Positions 10,489 to 21,339 of a DNA stretch of 34,670 nt are shown in pieces; within the stretch, counting starts at the first letter, position 1; each line of letters begins with the position of its first letter. The notes beneath the pieces are model-generated. The model did no database searches, was not told the DNA's origin, and saw only the letters and a program-made list of their open reading frames with translations. Origin of the DNA: Phoronis australis (taxonomy: Eukaryota > Phoronida > Phoronidae); NCBI GenBank assembly GCA_002633005.1, contig NMRA01001253.1, positions 1-34,670 of the forward strand, given 5' to 3'. Made by a program: the position numbers and the translations under genes.

Positions 10489-10698
10489 TCATGCTACGAA
10501 TTTAGTGTTTGCTGGCAGAAACTGTTGTGAAACAACTCGATTTCCATCCCACGGCCAGGTGTTAGAGTAATCTTTATTTACATTTACATTACTCAAATAA
10601 TAATTGTCAATGTAAAACTTCTGCCCTGACGGTGCTGTGGCCAAAGCGGAAACTGAGTTCGCGGCCCCCAACGAGTAAGTAGATTTGCAGTTTCGTGA
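10489..10698 (-). CDS. Probable terminal coding exon of the helical-protein gene
   Basis: The frame is open from an AATTAG acceptor (exon start 10698) or a CTCAG acceptor (start 10652) to TGA at 10489. It includes GQKFYIDNYYLSNVN, NTWPWDGNRVV and a C-terminus LPANTKFVA. The composition is very different from the upstream exons: rich in Asn, Tyr and Trp and probably beta-structured. It lies 2.2 kb downstream of the last confident exon, and the 679-base gap falls in between, so the linkage to that gene is inferred from strand and order only. Confidence 0.42.
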   Translation of the reverse strand, partial: SRNCKSTYSLGAANSVSALATAPSGQKFYIDNYYLSNVNVNKDYSNTWPWDGNRVVSQQFLPANTKFVA

Positions 10699-10699
10699 C

Positions 10700-11934
10700 T
10701 AATTCACCAACATAATCAGGTGCACACTACTTTGGCTCACTAGTATAGTATTTTCTTGACTAGAAGTTTAGTTTCCACTGAACTTTGGCTGGTTTATGTT
10801 CGTGATGTCTGATCAGTTTCCGAGCCACTAGCGGGGGCTATAACGAGTCAAGTCACTGGCCAGGCTAACAAGCGTTTTGTGTTTAGAACTCAAAAAATCA
10901 CAAGTCTAAACAACACAGATCTAGGTTCTCCTGTCTGTATCTCACGGAAATTACTTCGAAATTATCTCCGAACAGACCCCAAACTCCTGCTACGGACCTT
11001 ATTGGCCTGCCGAACTTTGTAGGCTGCGATGTGTCCAAATACCAATAAATCCGTAAGAGCAAAATAAAACAACACGTTTTTGTAAAAACTCGGTATATTT
11101 TTAAGGGTTTTACATCAAAGTTTGATGATTTATTGGTGTTAAACGATGACTTCAAGCGATAAGCTGACACCAGTAAACCGTGTTGTGAACTGCTGAACAG
11201 ACTGCGTGTGAAACCGATGACGTCATTGGATAATTTCAACACCTCCGTCTGCCGTCAGGTGTCAGGTAACGCAACCGTACGTGTTGTTATGGAGTAGAAC
11301 TACTCGATCTAAATTGATACAAATTCGGTTGTTTTTTTGATGGCATGCACCTTTAAGGCGTGCGTCGCCCTCTAACCAACCATCTTTTTCGCAGTGACTT
11401 TATCGACCCATCAGCATGGTTTTTCGACGACTCCATGCACGCTGCATCCGCTTACTTCTTAAAGCAATCCACCGGCATAATTCAGTCACCCGTGATCCAT
11501 TCACTTTTGGAACTTTGGAACTGAAAGCAATCAACAAGTGTAAAATAAATGATGAAAAAAATAGTGTTTGCATGTAGTTTGCCGGCGTGTATTACGCAAA
11601 ATTCTGAGTGAGCATAGATTAATCAAAACTGGTACTGCAGCTGGTTCTCGAAGCTATAAAAAGCTTAAAAGGCCGTGGTAGTATTTATCTACCCCTCCAT
11701 GGTCAACAACAAATTACCCCCTGTCACGTTTTTCCCCGTGTGTGGGTGGGCGCAGGTTGTTACAGACCGGTGCTAATAGCTTTCGGTGCGAAGATTGACT
11801 GAAGACTGGTTCGAGTTAATCCTTTATTAATCCCGACCGTACGTTCACAAGCCTACTCAAACAAAACGTCCGACGTAATGTCTGTTTATGCTCCAGCCAG
11901 TGCTGCGAAGCCTTGACTTGTATTGAACTTCTGA
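10700..11934. other. No gene seen
   Basis: This is probably intron of the minus-strand gene. A 114-codon minus frame at 10898-11242 has no signal peptide, motif or splice support. Confidence 0.4.
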
Positions 11935-12629
11935 NNNNNNNNNNNNNNNNNNNNNNNNNNNNNNNNNNNNNNNNNNNNNNNNNNNNNNNNNNNNNNNNNN
12001 NNNNNNNNNNNNNNNNNNNNNNNNNNNNNNNNNNNNNNNNNNNNNNNNNNNNNNNNNNNNNNNNNNNNNNNNNNNNNNNNNNNNNNNNNNNNNNNNNNNN
12101 NNNNNNNNNNNNNNNNNNNNNNNNNNNNNNNNNNNNNNNNNNNNNNNNNNNNNNNNNNNNNNNNNNNNNNNNNNNNNNNNNNNNNNNNNNNNNNNNNNNN
12201 NNNNNNNNNNNNNNNNNNNNNNNNNNNNNNNNNNNNNNNNNNNNNNNNNNNNNNNNNNNNNNNNNNNNNNNNNNNNNNNNNNNNNNNNNNNNNNNNNNNN
12301 NNNNNNNNNNNNNNNNNNNNNNNNNNNNNNNNNNNNNNNNNNNNNNNNNNNNNNNNNNNNNNNNNNNNNNNNNNNNNNNNNNNNNNNNNNNNNNNNNNNN
12401 NNNNNNNNNNNNNNNNNNNNNNNNNNNNNNNNNNNNNNNNNNNNNNNNNNNNNNNNNNNNNNNNNNNNNNNNNNNNNNNNNNNNNNNNNNNNNNNNNNNN
12501 NNNNNNNNNNNNNNNNNNNNNNNNNNNNNNNNNNNNNNNNNNNNNNNNNNNNNNNNNNNNNNNNNNNNNNNNNNNNNNNNNNNNNNNNNNNNNNNNNNNN
12601 NNNNNNNNNNNNNCCCCCCCCCCCCCCCC
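11935..12629. other. Assembly gap (679 N) followed by poly-C tract
   Basis: N runs from 11935 to 12613, and 16 C residues follow directly at 12614-12629. The homopolymer probably stopped the assembly. One or more exons of the minus-strand gene may be hidden here. Confidence 0.95.
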
Positions 12630-12936
12630 GTCCTCTCATCCCTTGTCCCAGCTTTTTCACACAGGAAGCCACAATTTTCAGTTTCATTTTCAGTCACCAC
12701 GATTTTGAAGTTGTACCCTGCCGTCGCCCGAGTTTTCGACGTGGCGACCTGGTCGTCAGGTCGCGACAATTTCCACCCTCTCCCCTGGTCGCCAAAATGT
12801 TTGACTATCCATCGCCACACTTAATTGCCCATGTTAAGCAAAGAAATATCCTTATGGCTAGATTAGGACTCTCTGTCTTGTATCTTGAGGAAACCCCAAC
12901 ACGGTGGTGAACAAACGAAAATCTCGCTTTACGAAC

Positions 12937-12998
12937 CTTTGCGTAACCTCGTCTGCTTTCTGCTGTCCGTATACCACATTGTGCATTTCGGCTATGAG
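12937..12998 (-). CDS. Helical-protein gene, exon with LIAEMHNVVYG
   Basis: The acceptor is TATTTCAG and the donor AAAG/GTTCG. It contains 20 codons plus 2 bases, starting in phase 0 as required by the preceding exon. The peptide includes LIAEMHNVVYGQQKADEVTQ. The next exon should begin with the one base that completes an AG-N codon. Confidence 0.65.
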
Positions 12999-15955
12999 CT
13001 GAAATATCGAGAAAATAGCGTTAACCACGGATACGAAGTACTGCTCTTGACCCGTCGATAGCACTACGTATCTATAAAAATGGGCTTTGAATGACAATTG
13101 AGCTTTGCACAAAAGTGTCTCCTACCCTGTGAGCTCGGTTTCAATAATGAATGTATGCACGGAAGGGAATGAATGAAAGCCTGTATATAATACGAAAGAG
13201 ATTTTTGTGGCTGTGCTAATATTAATAATTAAAAAATGTTGAATCTGCACCTTAATGGTGCATGCATATAATATATATTTTTTTCGAATAAAGGCGACTG
13301 TGGCTCAGCGATGTATATATATAAGGACAATATTATAATATTTAGAAAATTGAGACCACTCTGTGTATTAATGTAATTGCATTACTAGATATCTGGTGAT
13401 CTATGAACATCGGCCTCTATCACATTTACATTAGCACGACGTTTCGGTCGATTATTTCTCCGGTCATCTATAGGTGTTACAGGGCTGTTAGAAGAACGAG
13501 AATAGGTATCTAGTACACTAATGTTTGACAACTATTGTGTAGAAGGCTGTGTTAGAACGAGAGACTTTTCAACTTTTAATCGAGCACCTCACCACTACAT
13601 CCTCAACCGGAGGTCTTCCAGAAAAATACAACCAAAGTACCCACCACAAGTGTACCAGATATCCGAGCTCATTAGGTTGTAAATCTTGAATATGACCCTA
13701 GAAGTATCCTATAGAAGTGTCATGCCTATGTAAATAGGCTAAAGGTTGATGTTAACAGATCAAAAGCTTTTAGACGTGATGTTACTACATCACCACCTGA
13801 AGGTTTTAGCATGTCTATACCAAACATACATAAGTGAAGGCTCACCTGATACAACCGCCGTTTCAGCTCTTCAACCTGGTCTGTCGTCAGACCAATTTTC
13901 TTCTTGACAGCCTCTACCTCGACAGATGTCTTGTTTCGCAGCTTCTGAGACGAACAGTTGAATGGTAGATAAGAGCAACCGGAGACGCTCGCGCTTGGCT
14001 TGTTCATTCTGCAATGACGAGGTACGTTGTCGTTCAATTCCTTTGAATCTGAGTTATTTGCAGTTAGTCTCATCGATACACTTTTAAATCAAATATTAAA
14101 AATTACCTTCATAATGACACCCTTGTCACACCAAGGTAAATCTCGGCACAATCTCCAAAAAGGACAAAAATAAATTTGGACGAGCTAATTGTTACACAAT
14201 TTGAGTAAGTTCTCGTTAGATGGTGCCATTTGCTGTCCGGTTCCGTTCGTCCTATCAGACATTCAACTAGATTTAGAGTTGGACTCGAATATTCTGAGGA
14301 CGAGTCTGGTATAATAAGGTCCTAAAGAGAAAAACATGTATGACAGCATCGTTCAAGTGTTTAAAATACAGTTGCTACGGGAATTCCCATACAATTGTTT
14401 GGGCAGGTACGTACGTAAATTTCTCACCTTTTTCAAATTTGATAATACTTCAGTAGCAGCTCCTAGTTTTTTCTCAACCTTCACTGTATGTCTGACGAGG
14501 CTGCAAAATGAAGTCGATAATCTTTTGCGCAGTCTAAAACCAAGTTTTGGAATCAATTATTTGATTATTTTACACAGTGAGGATCAATAAAAATCGACTT
14601 CCACAATAATCGACACTTGCAAGGCTTTTTCGCATCTACTGACCTGTCTATTAATTCCATGTCACGCTCGACCTCTCCCAGGTCGGCTCTGAGATATCCA
14701 AGACGTTGATTCAGTTCTATCAGAAAGTCACTGACACCCTGTGCTACGTCAGAGTCTGTAGGAAAACCTGCAATGATCAAAACAAAACGGCAAGAATGAA
14801 TTTCTTGCGCCACGCTATTCTTACATAGTGATTTTTTCACGACGCTACTATAAATTTCCTTTGTACAAGTTCGATGAAAAGCTTCAAACAAATCATGGGC
14901 TAAGACGTACAGTACGCGGTGGATGAGGCTATTTGAGGAGGAACATAGGAAGGTTGTGCCCGGTTGCATGAAACACTCTCAAATAGGGACTCAACCAAGT
15001 TCCCTAAATCTACTGTATACTTGTAGGCTTATGAATACTCTGATTGTCCTTTCTTAAGCTGTTTGGGTATCATTACTAGGCTAATTTTTTACAAATCGAG
15101 AGTGAACTCTACGTCAAATTCTCCCATTTATTGAAAGTAAGTAAGGATTTTTTCATGGAACGCCCCTAATTTAAGTCGCTAATTGTTTTGATTGAATTAA
15201 GGCCTCAGTTTTCAGTCAAAGCGGAGTTCACAACAAATGTAAAATGATAGAAAAACATTACATATACGAGATATGAACGAAACAAATATGCAAAACATTC
15301 AGGGAACTTAGTCGAGTCCTCAATGAGGACTGTTTCATGCAACCGGCCATTAATCACTAGAAAACTGGATCTTAAAGGAGTGTTCAAAAAGGAGTCCTAA
15401 CGGTCTTTAAACGACTAATTGATATAACTTTAAGTTAAATACTACACCGTAATATTTTGGTTAAAGACGCATTCTATCACTTAATTAGAATTTGAACGTT
15501 TTACGGTAAAAAGTTGATTTACCGTATTATTTGTGGCGGACTTCATCAAGAAGATAAATTCGTTTTCCTCAGCATTTTCCAACTTTTCAGCGCCTTGACG
15601 TAGTTCTTAGTCACCATTCTCAGACAATTTGCAGCCTGTGTATTAACCCTAAAGTGATACAAAAAATCATGCTTTACCAAGTTTGCAAGAACGAGGAAAG
15701 GAGTAACAGATTAGATATGTCAACGCTCTTCCTATCCTAGTTTTTATTATTTTTAAAAGATAAGTTAGAGGGTTTATGCCAGATTGGCCTTTGAAATACT
15801 ACTTACTCTTTACGAATTTTCAGTTGTTTCACAAAATATAAAGCACTTTCTCTCTCCATTGCGTTTAAATGTACCACTTTGTAACCGGGAAAAGATTCAA
15901 CTGTGTACTTGTCTACAGGTGACGTCATCAGCTGTGACGCTCTTGTGATTGTCAT
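12937..15955 (-). CDS. Multi-exon gene for a helical, coiled-coil-like protein (unidentified)
   Basis: Six exons can be placed on the minus strand: 15955-15807 (start), 15648-15523 (uncertain), 14767-14644, 14500-14428, 13944-13846 and 12998-12937. The last four join with fully compatible phases (2 to 1, 0 to 0, 0 to 0) at good splice sites, which is unlikely by chance. Those exons encode almost uninterrupted charged helix with heptad-like spacing of Leu, Val and Ile, for example LNQRLGYLRADLGEVERD and TTDQVEELKRRLYQ. The N-terminal exon has no signal peptide. I do not recognise the family. Bundled helical proteins of many kinds would look like this, including cytoskeletal adaptors and helical pore-forming families. 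The C-terminus is probably the exon at 10489-10698. The junction between the second and third exons is unresolved. Confidence 0.65.
13846..13944 (-). CDS. Helical-protein gene, 33-codon exon
   Basis: The exon is exactly 99 bases, phase 0 at both ends. It lies between a pyrimidine-rich acceptor ending GTCTCAG and a CAG/GTGAGC donor. The peptide contains VEVEAVKKKIGLTTDQ and then VEELKRRLYQ, strongly helical and charged. Confidence 0.75.
14428..14500 (-). CDS. Helical-protein gene, 73-base exon
   Basis: The acceptor is CATTTTGCAG and the donor AAAG/GTGAGA. One base completes the Ser codon left by the preceding exon and 24 codons follow, among them VKVEKKLGAATEVLSNLKK. It ends in phase 0, matching the next exon. 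Confidence 0.75.
14644..14767 (-). CDS. Helical-protein gene, 124-base exon
   Basis: The acceptor is ATCATTGCAG and the donor ACAG/GTCAGT. It has 2 bases, 40 codons and 2 bases. The peptide begins FPTDSDVAQGVSDFLIE and continues as charged helix. A MITE (14958-15348) sits about 190 bases upstream in the preceding intron. Confidence 0.75.
14958..15348. mobile_element. MITE with about 50-bp terminal inverted repeats, intronic
   Basis: The left end starts GCCCGGTTGCATGAAACA and the right end, read on the minus strand, starts GGCCGGTTGCATGAAACA. The similarity runs inward about 50 bases to AAGTTCCCT-AAT at both ends. The element is 391 bp, AT-rich inside and without coding capacity. A target duplication is not obvious. 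Confidence 0.85.
15523..15648 (-). CDS. Helical-protein gene, uncertain second exon
   Basis: A good acceptor (TATCACTTTAG, exon start 15648) fits the phase of the first exon and opens VNTQAANCLRMVTKN. Further on, a different frame looks more coding (RQGAEKLENAEENEFIFLMK) up to a GTAAAT donor at 15522. The change of frame implies a one-base error, a real frameshift or a mis-drawn exon. The phase at its end does not fit the next confident exon. Confidence 0.38.
15807..15955 (-). CDS. Helical-protein gene, first coding exon
   Basis: ATG at 15955 opens 49 codons plus 2 bases, ending at a perfect donor (AAAGA/GTAAGTA). The peptide begins MTITRASQLMTSP and includes YTVESFPGYKVVHLNAME and ALYFVKQLKIRK. 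There is no hydrophobic leader, so secretion by the classical route is not indicated unless there is an upstream exon. Confidence 0.62.
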
Positions 15956-15959
15956 TTTG

Positions 15960-17470
15960 GATACGTAATTGATGCGTGAAATTATGTCACGAACTTCAAA
16001 AAAGCATTCATAGAACCGGTCCTTATTTCAGGCCCGTAGGAAGGCAGAAACTATTGGGGTTACAAACCAATTCGACTTTGCCAAACTACCCCCTGCCTAT
16101 CGCCACCACCTGCCACCCCCCACCCCCGTCCTCCAGATTCCGCCATATTTGTAGTGATCCCCCCACGTCCGCCATAGGTGATAGGTGGGGGGTTGGCAAT
16201 CGCGAGGATGCAGTCATCAGGACTTGAGTGATGCAATATGGCCTTTAAATATACACTTGAAATCGGCAATTGCGGGTACTGATGCTTAACGTAATGTTTG
16301 TTTCGTGAAGGCATAACCATTAACGACAAGCGGAAGCCACTGATGTAGGCAATATGCCTAAAATTAAACAGCTCACTCACGGATTAACGATGGGTACTGC
16401 AGATTGCGCTCTAGTGCGCATGCCCAACATAACTTCGCATCAAATCAAAACAACATAAGTGACAACACGTCCTGAGGGTCATGAAAGTAAATATTAAAAT
16501 ACATGCTCTTGGATAATTCGGCAGTCACAACAATCACATGTTCATCCATTTTCTATGTTTTTGCTTGACGAACATGCTCTTTATATAAAAATTATAAGAA
16601 CTCAGCTTCGTTCCAAAGTGTGCTTTCAACACTGCATGGCTAACCAACCTCATTAAACTATTGTTTTATTGCCATACCTCTCCGACTCGCATGTCTGCCT
16701 GATGAACGGCATTAGAGAGCAGTCTGTGGTACCCATCGTTAATCGGTGAGGGAACTATGGAATTAGAGGCTCATTGCTTGCATTATATGATTCCATTTGT
16801 CTTTACTGGTTGTCTCTTCACTAAACGAGTTAAGCCCCGATACCTGTAGTTACCGATTTGTAGTGTATTTTTAAGTGTCCTCCTAATTTTAATCAGGAAA
16901 ATCTCGACTGGTCGACGGCCATATTGTATCGCTCTTGTATACCTTTTGAGTAATTTACACGAAGATGAATCACCCGTATATACGCTTTTCTGCAAGCGCA
17001 ACAGAGATGATCACTTCCACCTTGTCCAAGGTTGTGCTTAACCGCGTAGTTGATACTGAAGCAACTGATTGAGTGATCGATTATATAACCCTCATTTTTA
17101 TTGTAAAGTATTTCCGAAAATTTGGCCAATGGAATTATAACACGAAGATTATAAAAAGCAACAACCAAACGAACATCATCCAAGAGAGTGTGTGAGCATT
17201 TTCTTGCGATTAAATCGGCATTAATAAAATGTAGTTGTTAAGTTGATCCATTCAGGAAAGTTCATTGTATTTGAATTAAATCTGTCTACTAGACCTCACA
17301 TAACTAAACTCTTAGAACCTCGGAGGCAGCACGCCTCCATCAAAGGGGAGATGGTACAGAAATTTGGCGGGAATCGTCGTCTCTTGCTTAATGTTAATGA
17401 TTTTTATGAGCTGCACCCTTTTAACTACGAAGTCCTGGCTTAAGTAGGTTTTGATGACTTTCAAGGACAC
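15960..17470. other. No gene seen
   Basis: This is the upstream flank of the helical-protein gene. A C-rich stretch (about 16090-16190) creates paired open frames on both strands but has no protein-like features. Nothing else is recognised. Confidence 0.45.
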
Positions 17471-17537
17471 ACGTATATACTCAAAACGTACCGAGAGTGG
17501 CGTACATGAAGTAATATCCCAGGAAACATTATTCAGG
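17471..17537 (+). repeat. Dispersed repeat, inverted relative to 33806-33873
   Basis: The core CGAGAGTGGCGTACATGAAG followed by TAATATCCC is found inverted just outside the right end of copy 2. Similarity spans about 65 bases. Here it precedes the 145-bp repeat array. Confidence 0.75.
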
Positions 17538-17639
17538 CGTACGTCCGGCGTCCGCCGGTCTATCTCCAAAACGCCTTGACGTATGTTCACGAAATTTTGC
17601 ACAGGTTTTTTCTTCCGTAAATGGGACGGCATCAGCGAA

Positions 17640-19115
17640 TTTTCGGTTGGATCCGACTACCGGTGTGCCCCCTAGTGGCAATTTTAGTTTTTTACGTTTG
17701 CCTCTGTATCTTCAAAAGTCTTGAACGGATTTTCAAAAAATTTGGCATATAGACACCTATTAGTGCCGCTATCCTCCCGTTTTCAGATGAATTTGATCTA
17801 GTTTGCGCCACCTAGTGGCCATTTTTTCTGTTTTCGAGTCTGTTTTTTTGCGTCCATCCCTCTATCAATCAAACTGCTCAAAGGATGATTGTGAAAATTG
17901 GCATGTATGTTCTTACTATGACGGCAGATGATGATTTTCCGACGACTTCGACTTCTGTGGCGCCTCCTAGTGGCAGTTTTTTTGCGCCTATGGCTGTATC
18001 CCCTAAACCGTTCGCAGGATCTTTACTGAATTTAGTAAGTGTATTTATATGATGTTAACAACAGAGGATGAGGACTTTCAGACAGATCTGACTACTGGTG
18101 TGCCACCTAGTGGCAATTTTATTTTTTTTACGTTTACCTCTGTATGTTCAAAGGTCCTCAACGTACTTTCATAAAATTTGGGATACAGGCATCTGTTAAT
18201 AAGGTGACGCTATCTCACCGTTTTCAAATGGATTTGACCTAGTTTTCACCACCAAGTAGCCATTTTTACTTGTTTTGAGAATGTTTTTAGGCGTCCACTC
18301 ATCTATCAACCAAACCGCTTTCAGGATAATTGTGAAAATTGGCATGTATGTCTTTACTTTAAAGTGGACGGCTGACGATGATTTTCCGACGAGTTCCGCT
18401 ACTGTGGCGCTTCCTAGTGGCATTTTTGTTTTTTGGTGCTCATGGCTGAAACTATTAAACCGTTTCCAGGATCTTTACTTAATTTAACAAGTGTATTTGT
18501 AGAATGTTGACAATGGACGACGACGACTTTCGGACGGATCTGACTACTGGTGTGCCCCCCAGTGGCAATTTTTAGTTTTTTACGTTTACCAGTCTGTATC
18601 TTCAAAGGTCCGCATCAGATTTTGAATATAGGCTTCTATTGGTGTCATGACGCTATCATCCTGTTTTTGGATGGCGTCGACGTATTTTGCGTTACCTGGT
18701 GGCCATTTTTGCTGCTTTCAAATCTTGTTTTTGGCGTCCACCCCTCGATCAACCAAATCATTCTATGGATGGTTTTGAAAATTGGCGTATATGTTTTCAG
18801 TGTGAAGAGGACGTTTCATGATGGCGCCTGACTCTGTGGTGCCTCCTAGTGGTAGTTTGGTTTTGTTTTGTGCCCATAGCTTTATCTCTAATACCCACTG
18901 CAGGATCTTTATTAAATTTAGCAGGGTAAATTTATATGAAGATAACAGACGACGTCTTGTAGGCGGATGGAACGAACGCTGTGCCCACACGCGGCAATTT
19001 CATTTTGTTCTGTTTTCCTTTGTTTCTCTGAAGTTCCTTGACAGATTTTTATGATATATGGCATGTTCCCGTTTTAGGATGAATTGTACGTGTTTGCGCC
19101 ATCTAGTGGCATTTT
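17640..19115. repeat. Higher-order tandem array of about 145-bp units with CTCF-like motifs
   Basis: Eleven motif occurrences begin at about 17665, 17805, 17960, 18100, 18247, 18407, 18552, 18689, 18839, 18981 and 19096, spaced 115-160 bases. Every third unit is most alike, giving a higher-order period of about 430-450 bases with three subunit types. Shared words besides the motif are CTCTGTATCTTCAAA, GTGAAAATTGGC and CAGGATCTTTA. The motif, read on the minus strand, is CCACTAGGTGGCGC or close to it. Four copies (17665, 17805, 18100, 19096) fit the CTCF core CCASYAGRKGGCRS exactly; the others carry one or more mismatches. No coding capacity is seen. Confidence 0.85.
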
Positions 19116-19189
19116 TATGATTCAAATAAATAACCCTAAAAACACATCATTTGCGATGCATTCGTGGGCGCATTTCAACGCTCCGCGTT

Positions 19190-19955
19190 GCTCATTATGA
19201 CAATTGCAACCATTATGACCATTTTGACCCATCCTGTTCACTTTGATCAATTATGTTCGTTTCACCTATTATGTCCATTTTACCCCATGATGTCCATTTT
19301 TACTCTTTATGACCTCTTTCGCTCCATAGATCCATTTTAATCCCTTAAATCAATTTCCAATCCTTTAATCGGATTTGATCCATTAGCGTAGTGATGAAGG
19401 TAATCAATATTTCATCAACGTTCATTGAAACGTTCTTCAATCCATTTATAATGTAATGGACACAATGTTCGGGAGGGTTTTGACCCATTGTGTCCGTTTG
19501 ATCCAGTGTGTGCGTTTTGAACCACTACGTTCATTTCTGCATAATTGATTAACACGGAGTTAACCGCCAAGGTAATCCATAATAGTGAAATAGTAATTAT
19601 TTTCAACAGTAAGATTAAGGACCAAAACAAACTTAATCAATGAAAATCATTTAAAAGCAAAAATTACTTCAGTGGACATAAATGTGTCAAGAAGACATGA
19701 TGTGTAAAGACCCCCACACCCACGATTCTTTTCAGTGCAATCATTCCAAACGTAATGAATGGCCGTTGGTGATGTATGAAATATATTTAACAATAAATCA
19801 ATACATCAAAACCAACTTGAAGGAAAAAATTTCATTAAAAGGGTAAAAATAGATCAAATAAGCAAAATGGTCAAAAAAGGACATAATGGTTAAAGAATGA
19901 CATAGTGGGCCAAATGGAACTTAGTGAGTCAAAATAAGCATAATGGGCCAGAACA
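19190..19955. mobile_element. Foldback-like element with repeat-filled inverted arms
   Basis: The left arm (about 19190-19545) is built from degenerate units of roughly 18-20 bases such as TTATGACCATTTTGACCCA. The right arm (about 19840-19955) carries the same units inverted, for example GGTCAAAAAAGGACATAATGG read in pieces. The middle is AT-rich and unique. The outer part of the right arm also forms bases 1-32, so the duplicated block starts in or before this element. Confidence 0.65.
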
Positions 19956-19959
19956 CACA

Positions 19960-21335
19960 TGCACTCCTGTAACAAAAATGTTACATTATCGAATCGGCTT
20001 TACCTGCCTATACATGTAAACAACCATTTTATCTAGCATTTCGGCAGGAAACCACTCTGTTATACAAATAATTAACTTGTTATCGAGATCTTCACATGTC
20101 AAATACGTTCTAATTACACAGGTATCTTGCTAATAGCTATTTATTAAAGTCATGCCCCAAAAAGATATTGTTTCTGGGTAACATCCCATCGTTAATCACA
20201 TGGTGAGCTTAAATACGTTATTATCTACCGGTATCAACCTTTTTGACAGACATTGAGACGGTATCTGTGTCATTCCTTTTTCACTACTGATTCAGAGAGA
20301 AATGTGTTCAGTAAGACATTTTAAAAGATATCTCAGGATTTTTTCTCTTCCGTGAGAAAACACGGTTTCATGAAAACGACAATCAGAAAACTACTGAGTT
20401 TCTCAGTCCGAGTTCCTGGTTTCTAAAACATGGCTTGAATTTAAAATGATAGGAGGGCTGTTTATGCGTCTTTCAGCAGATCACACTGGTATAAACATTA
20501 GTTGATCTTGACTAAGAAATACTCTTTCAGGTACATCCCTTTATACTAACCAGCCTCCCTCAAATAAAGCAAGTTACTATGGCACAAAATGATGAAATTT
20601 TAAACCTATCCCAACCGTCATAAAATGATTTCCATCTCTCAACCTGTCACCCACGGCGTCATGTCAAGTGACTCTTCAACAAAACCTTTGTTGTTGGAAA
20701 TCAATTCTTATCATTACAGGGGATACGTTTGGGGGAGTGTGTCTCTTGAATATTTCTGTAACTATGAACCGCTCCTTAAAACATCTATTTTCTGTCTTTC
20801 GTTTCCTGGCTAGAGTTTTTCTTGAAACCGTGTTTTGTCACCTTAGCACATAAAGCCCAAAATCGCCAGAAATTTCCCAGTGAACTCAAATATTAATAAA
20901 ATATTTCCATTATTTAAATTTCTTAGAAATCAGGAGGAAGAAACACATCATCCACTAGTAGTAGTAGTTTATAACTCACTCACCACAAAACCGTTTTTCA
21001 AAATACTGTCCGACATACATTAATAAATAAAGAAACTTTATGGTTTTTCGAACATTATATATTTTATCTCAATCTTAAGAGTCCGATCTGGCCGCTCAAA
21101 CCACTGATTTATTCTGTCTTGCAGAGCATTAATCAATCACAAAAATTGTAAACCAGAACTATTTGCTTTGAACCTACTGATCTAAGCATCCTGGTCCTTA
21201 CCACGAGTCACAGTGCACTTACCACGTAGCGGAACTCTTACAGCTCTCCCCAAACTAACGCACCCAAAAAGTGTTTCCGGTTTCAGGTATGGGCTCTAAA
21301 CAGGCGTCAATTCGGTAATTATTTAAACAAACTCT
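19960..21335. other. Intergenic, copy 2, downstream of A2
   Basis: This matches 40-1332 of copy 1. The only notable item is the 62-codon frame at 20625-20813, kept in both copies. No gene is supported. Confidence 0.55.
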
Positions 21336-21339
21336 CATT

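Noticed and set aside
11816-12820. Frames of about 300 codons on both strands
   Set aside because: They only stay open because they run through 679 N bases and a poly-C tract.
10489-15955. Assigning the helical-protein gene to a helical pore-forming toxin family
   Set aside because: Helical bundles of this kind are common and no diagnostic motif is visible; the middle of the gene is in an assembly gap.
16060-16380. Gly-rich minus frame and opposite Pro-rich plus frame
   Set aside because: Both come from a C-rich stretch; no splice sites, signal or domain support them.
17640-19115. Regularly spaced repeats considered as a CRISPR array
   Set aside because: Units are about 145 bp, diverged throughout and of higher-order satellite type, in animal DNA; there is no short identical repeat with unique spacers.
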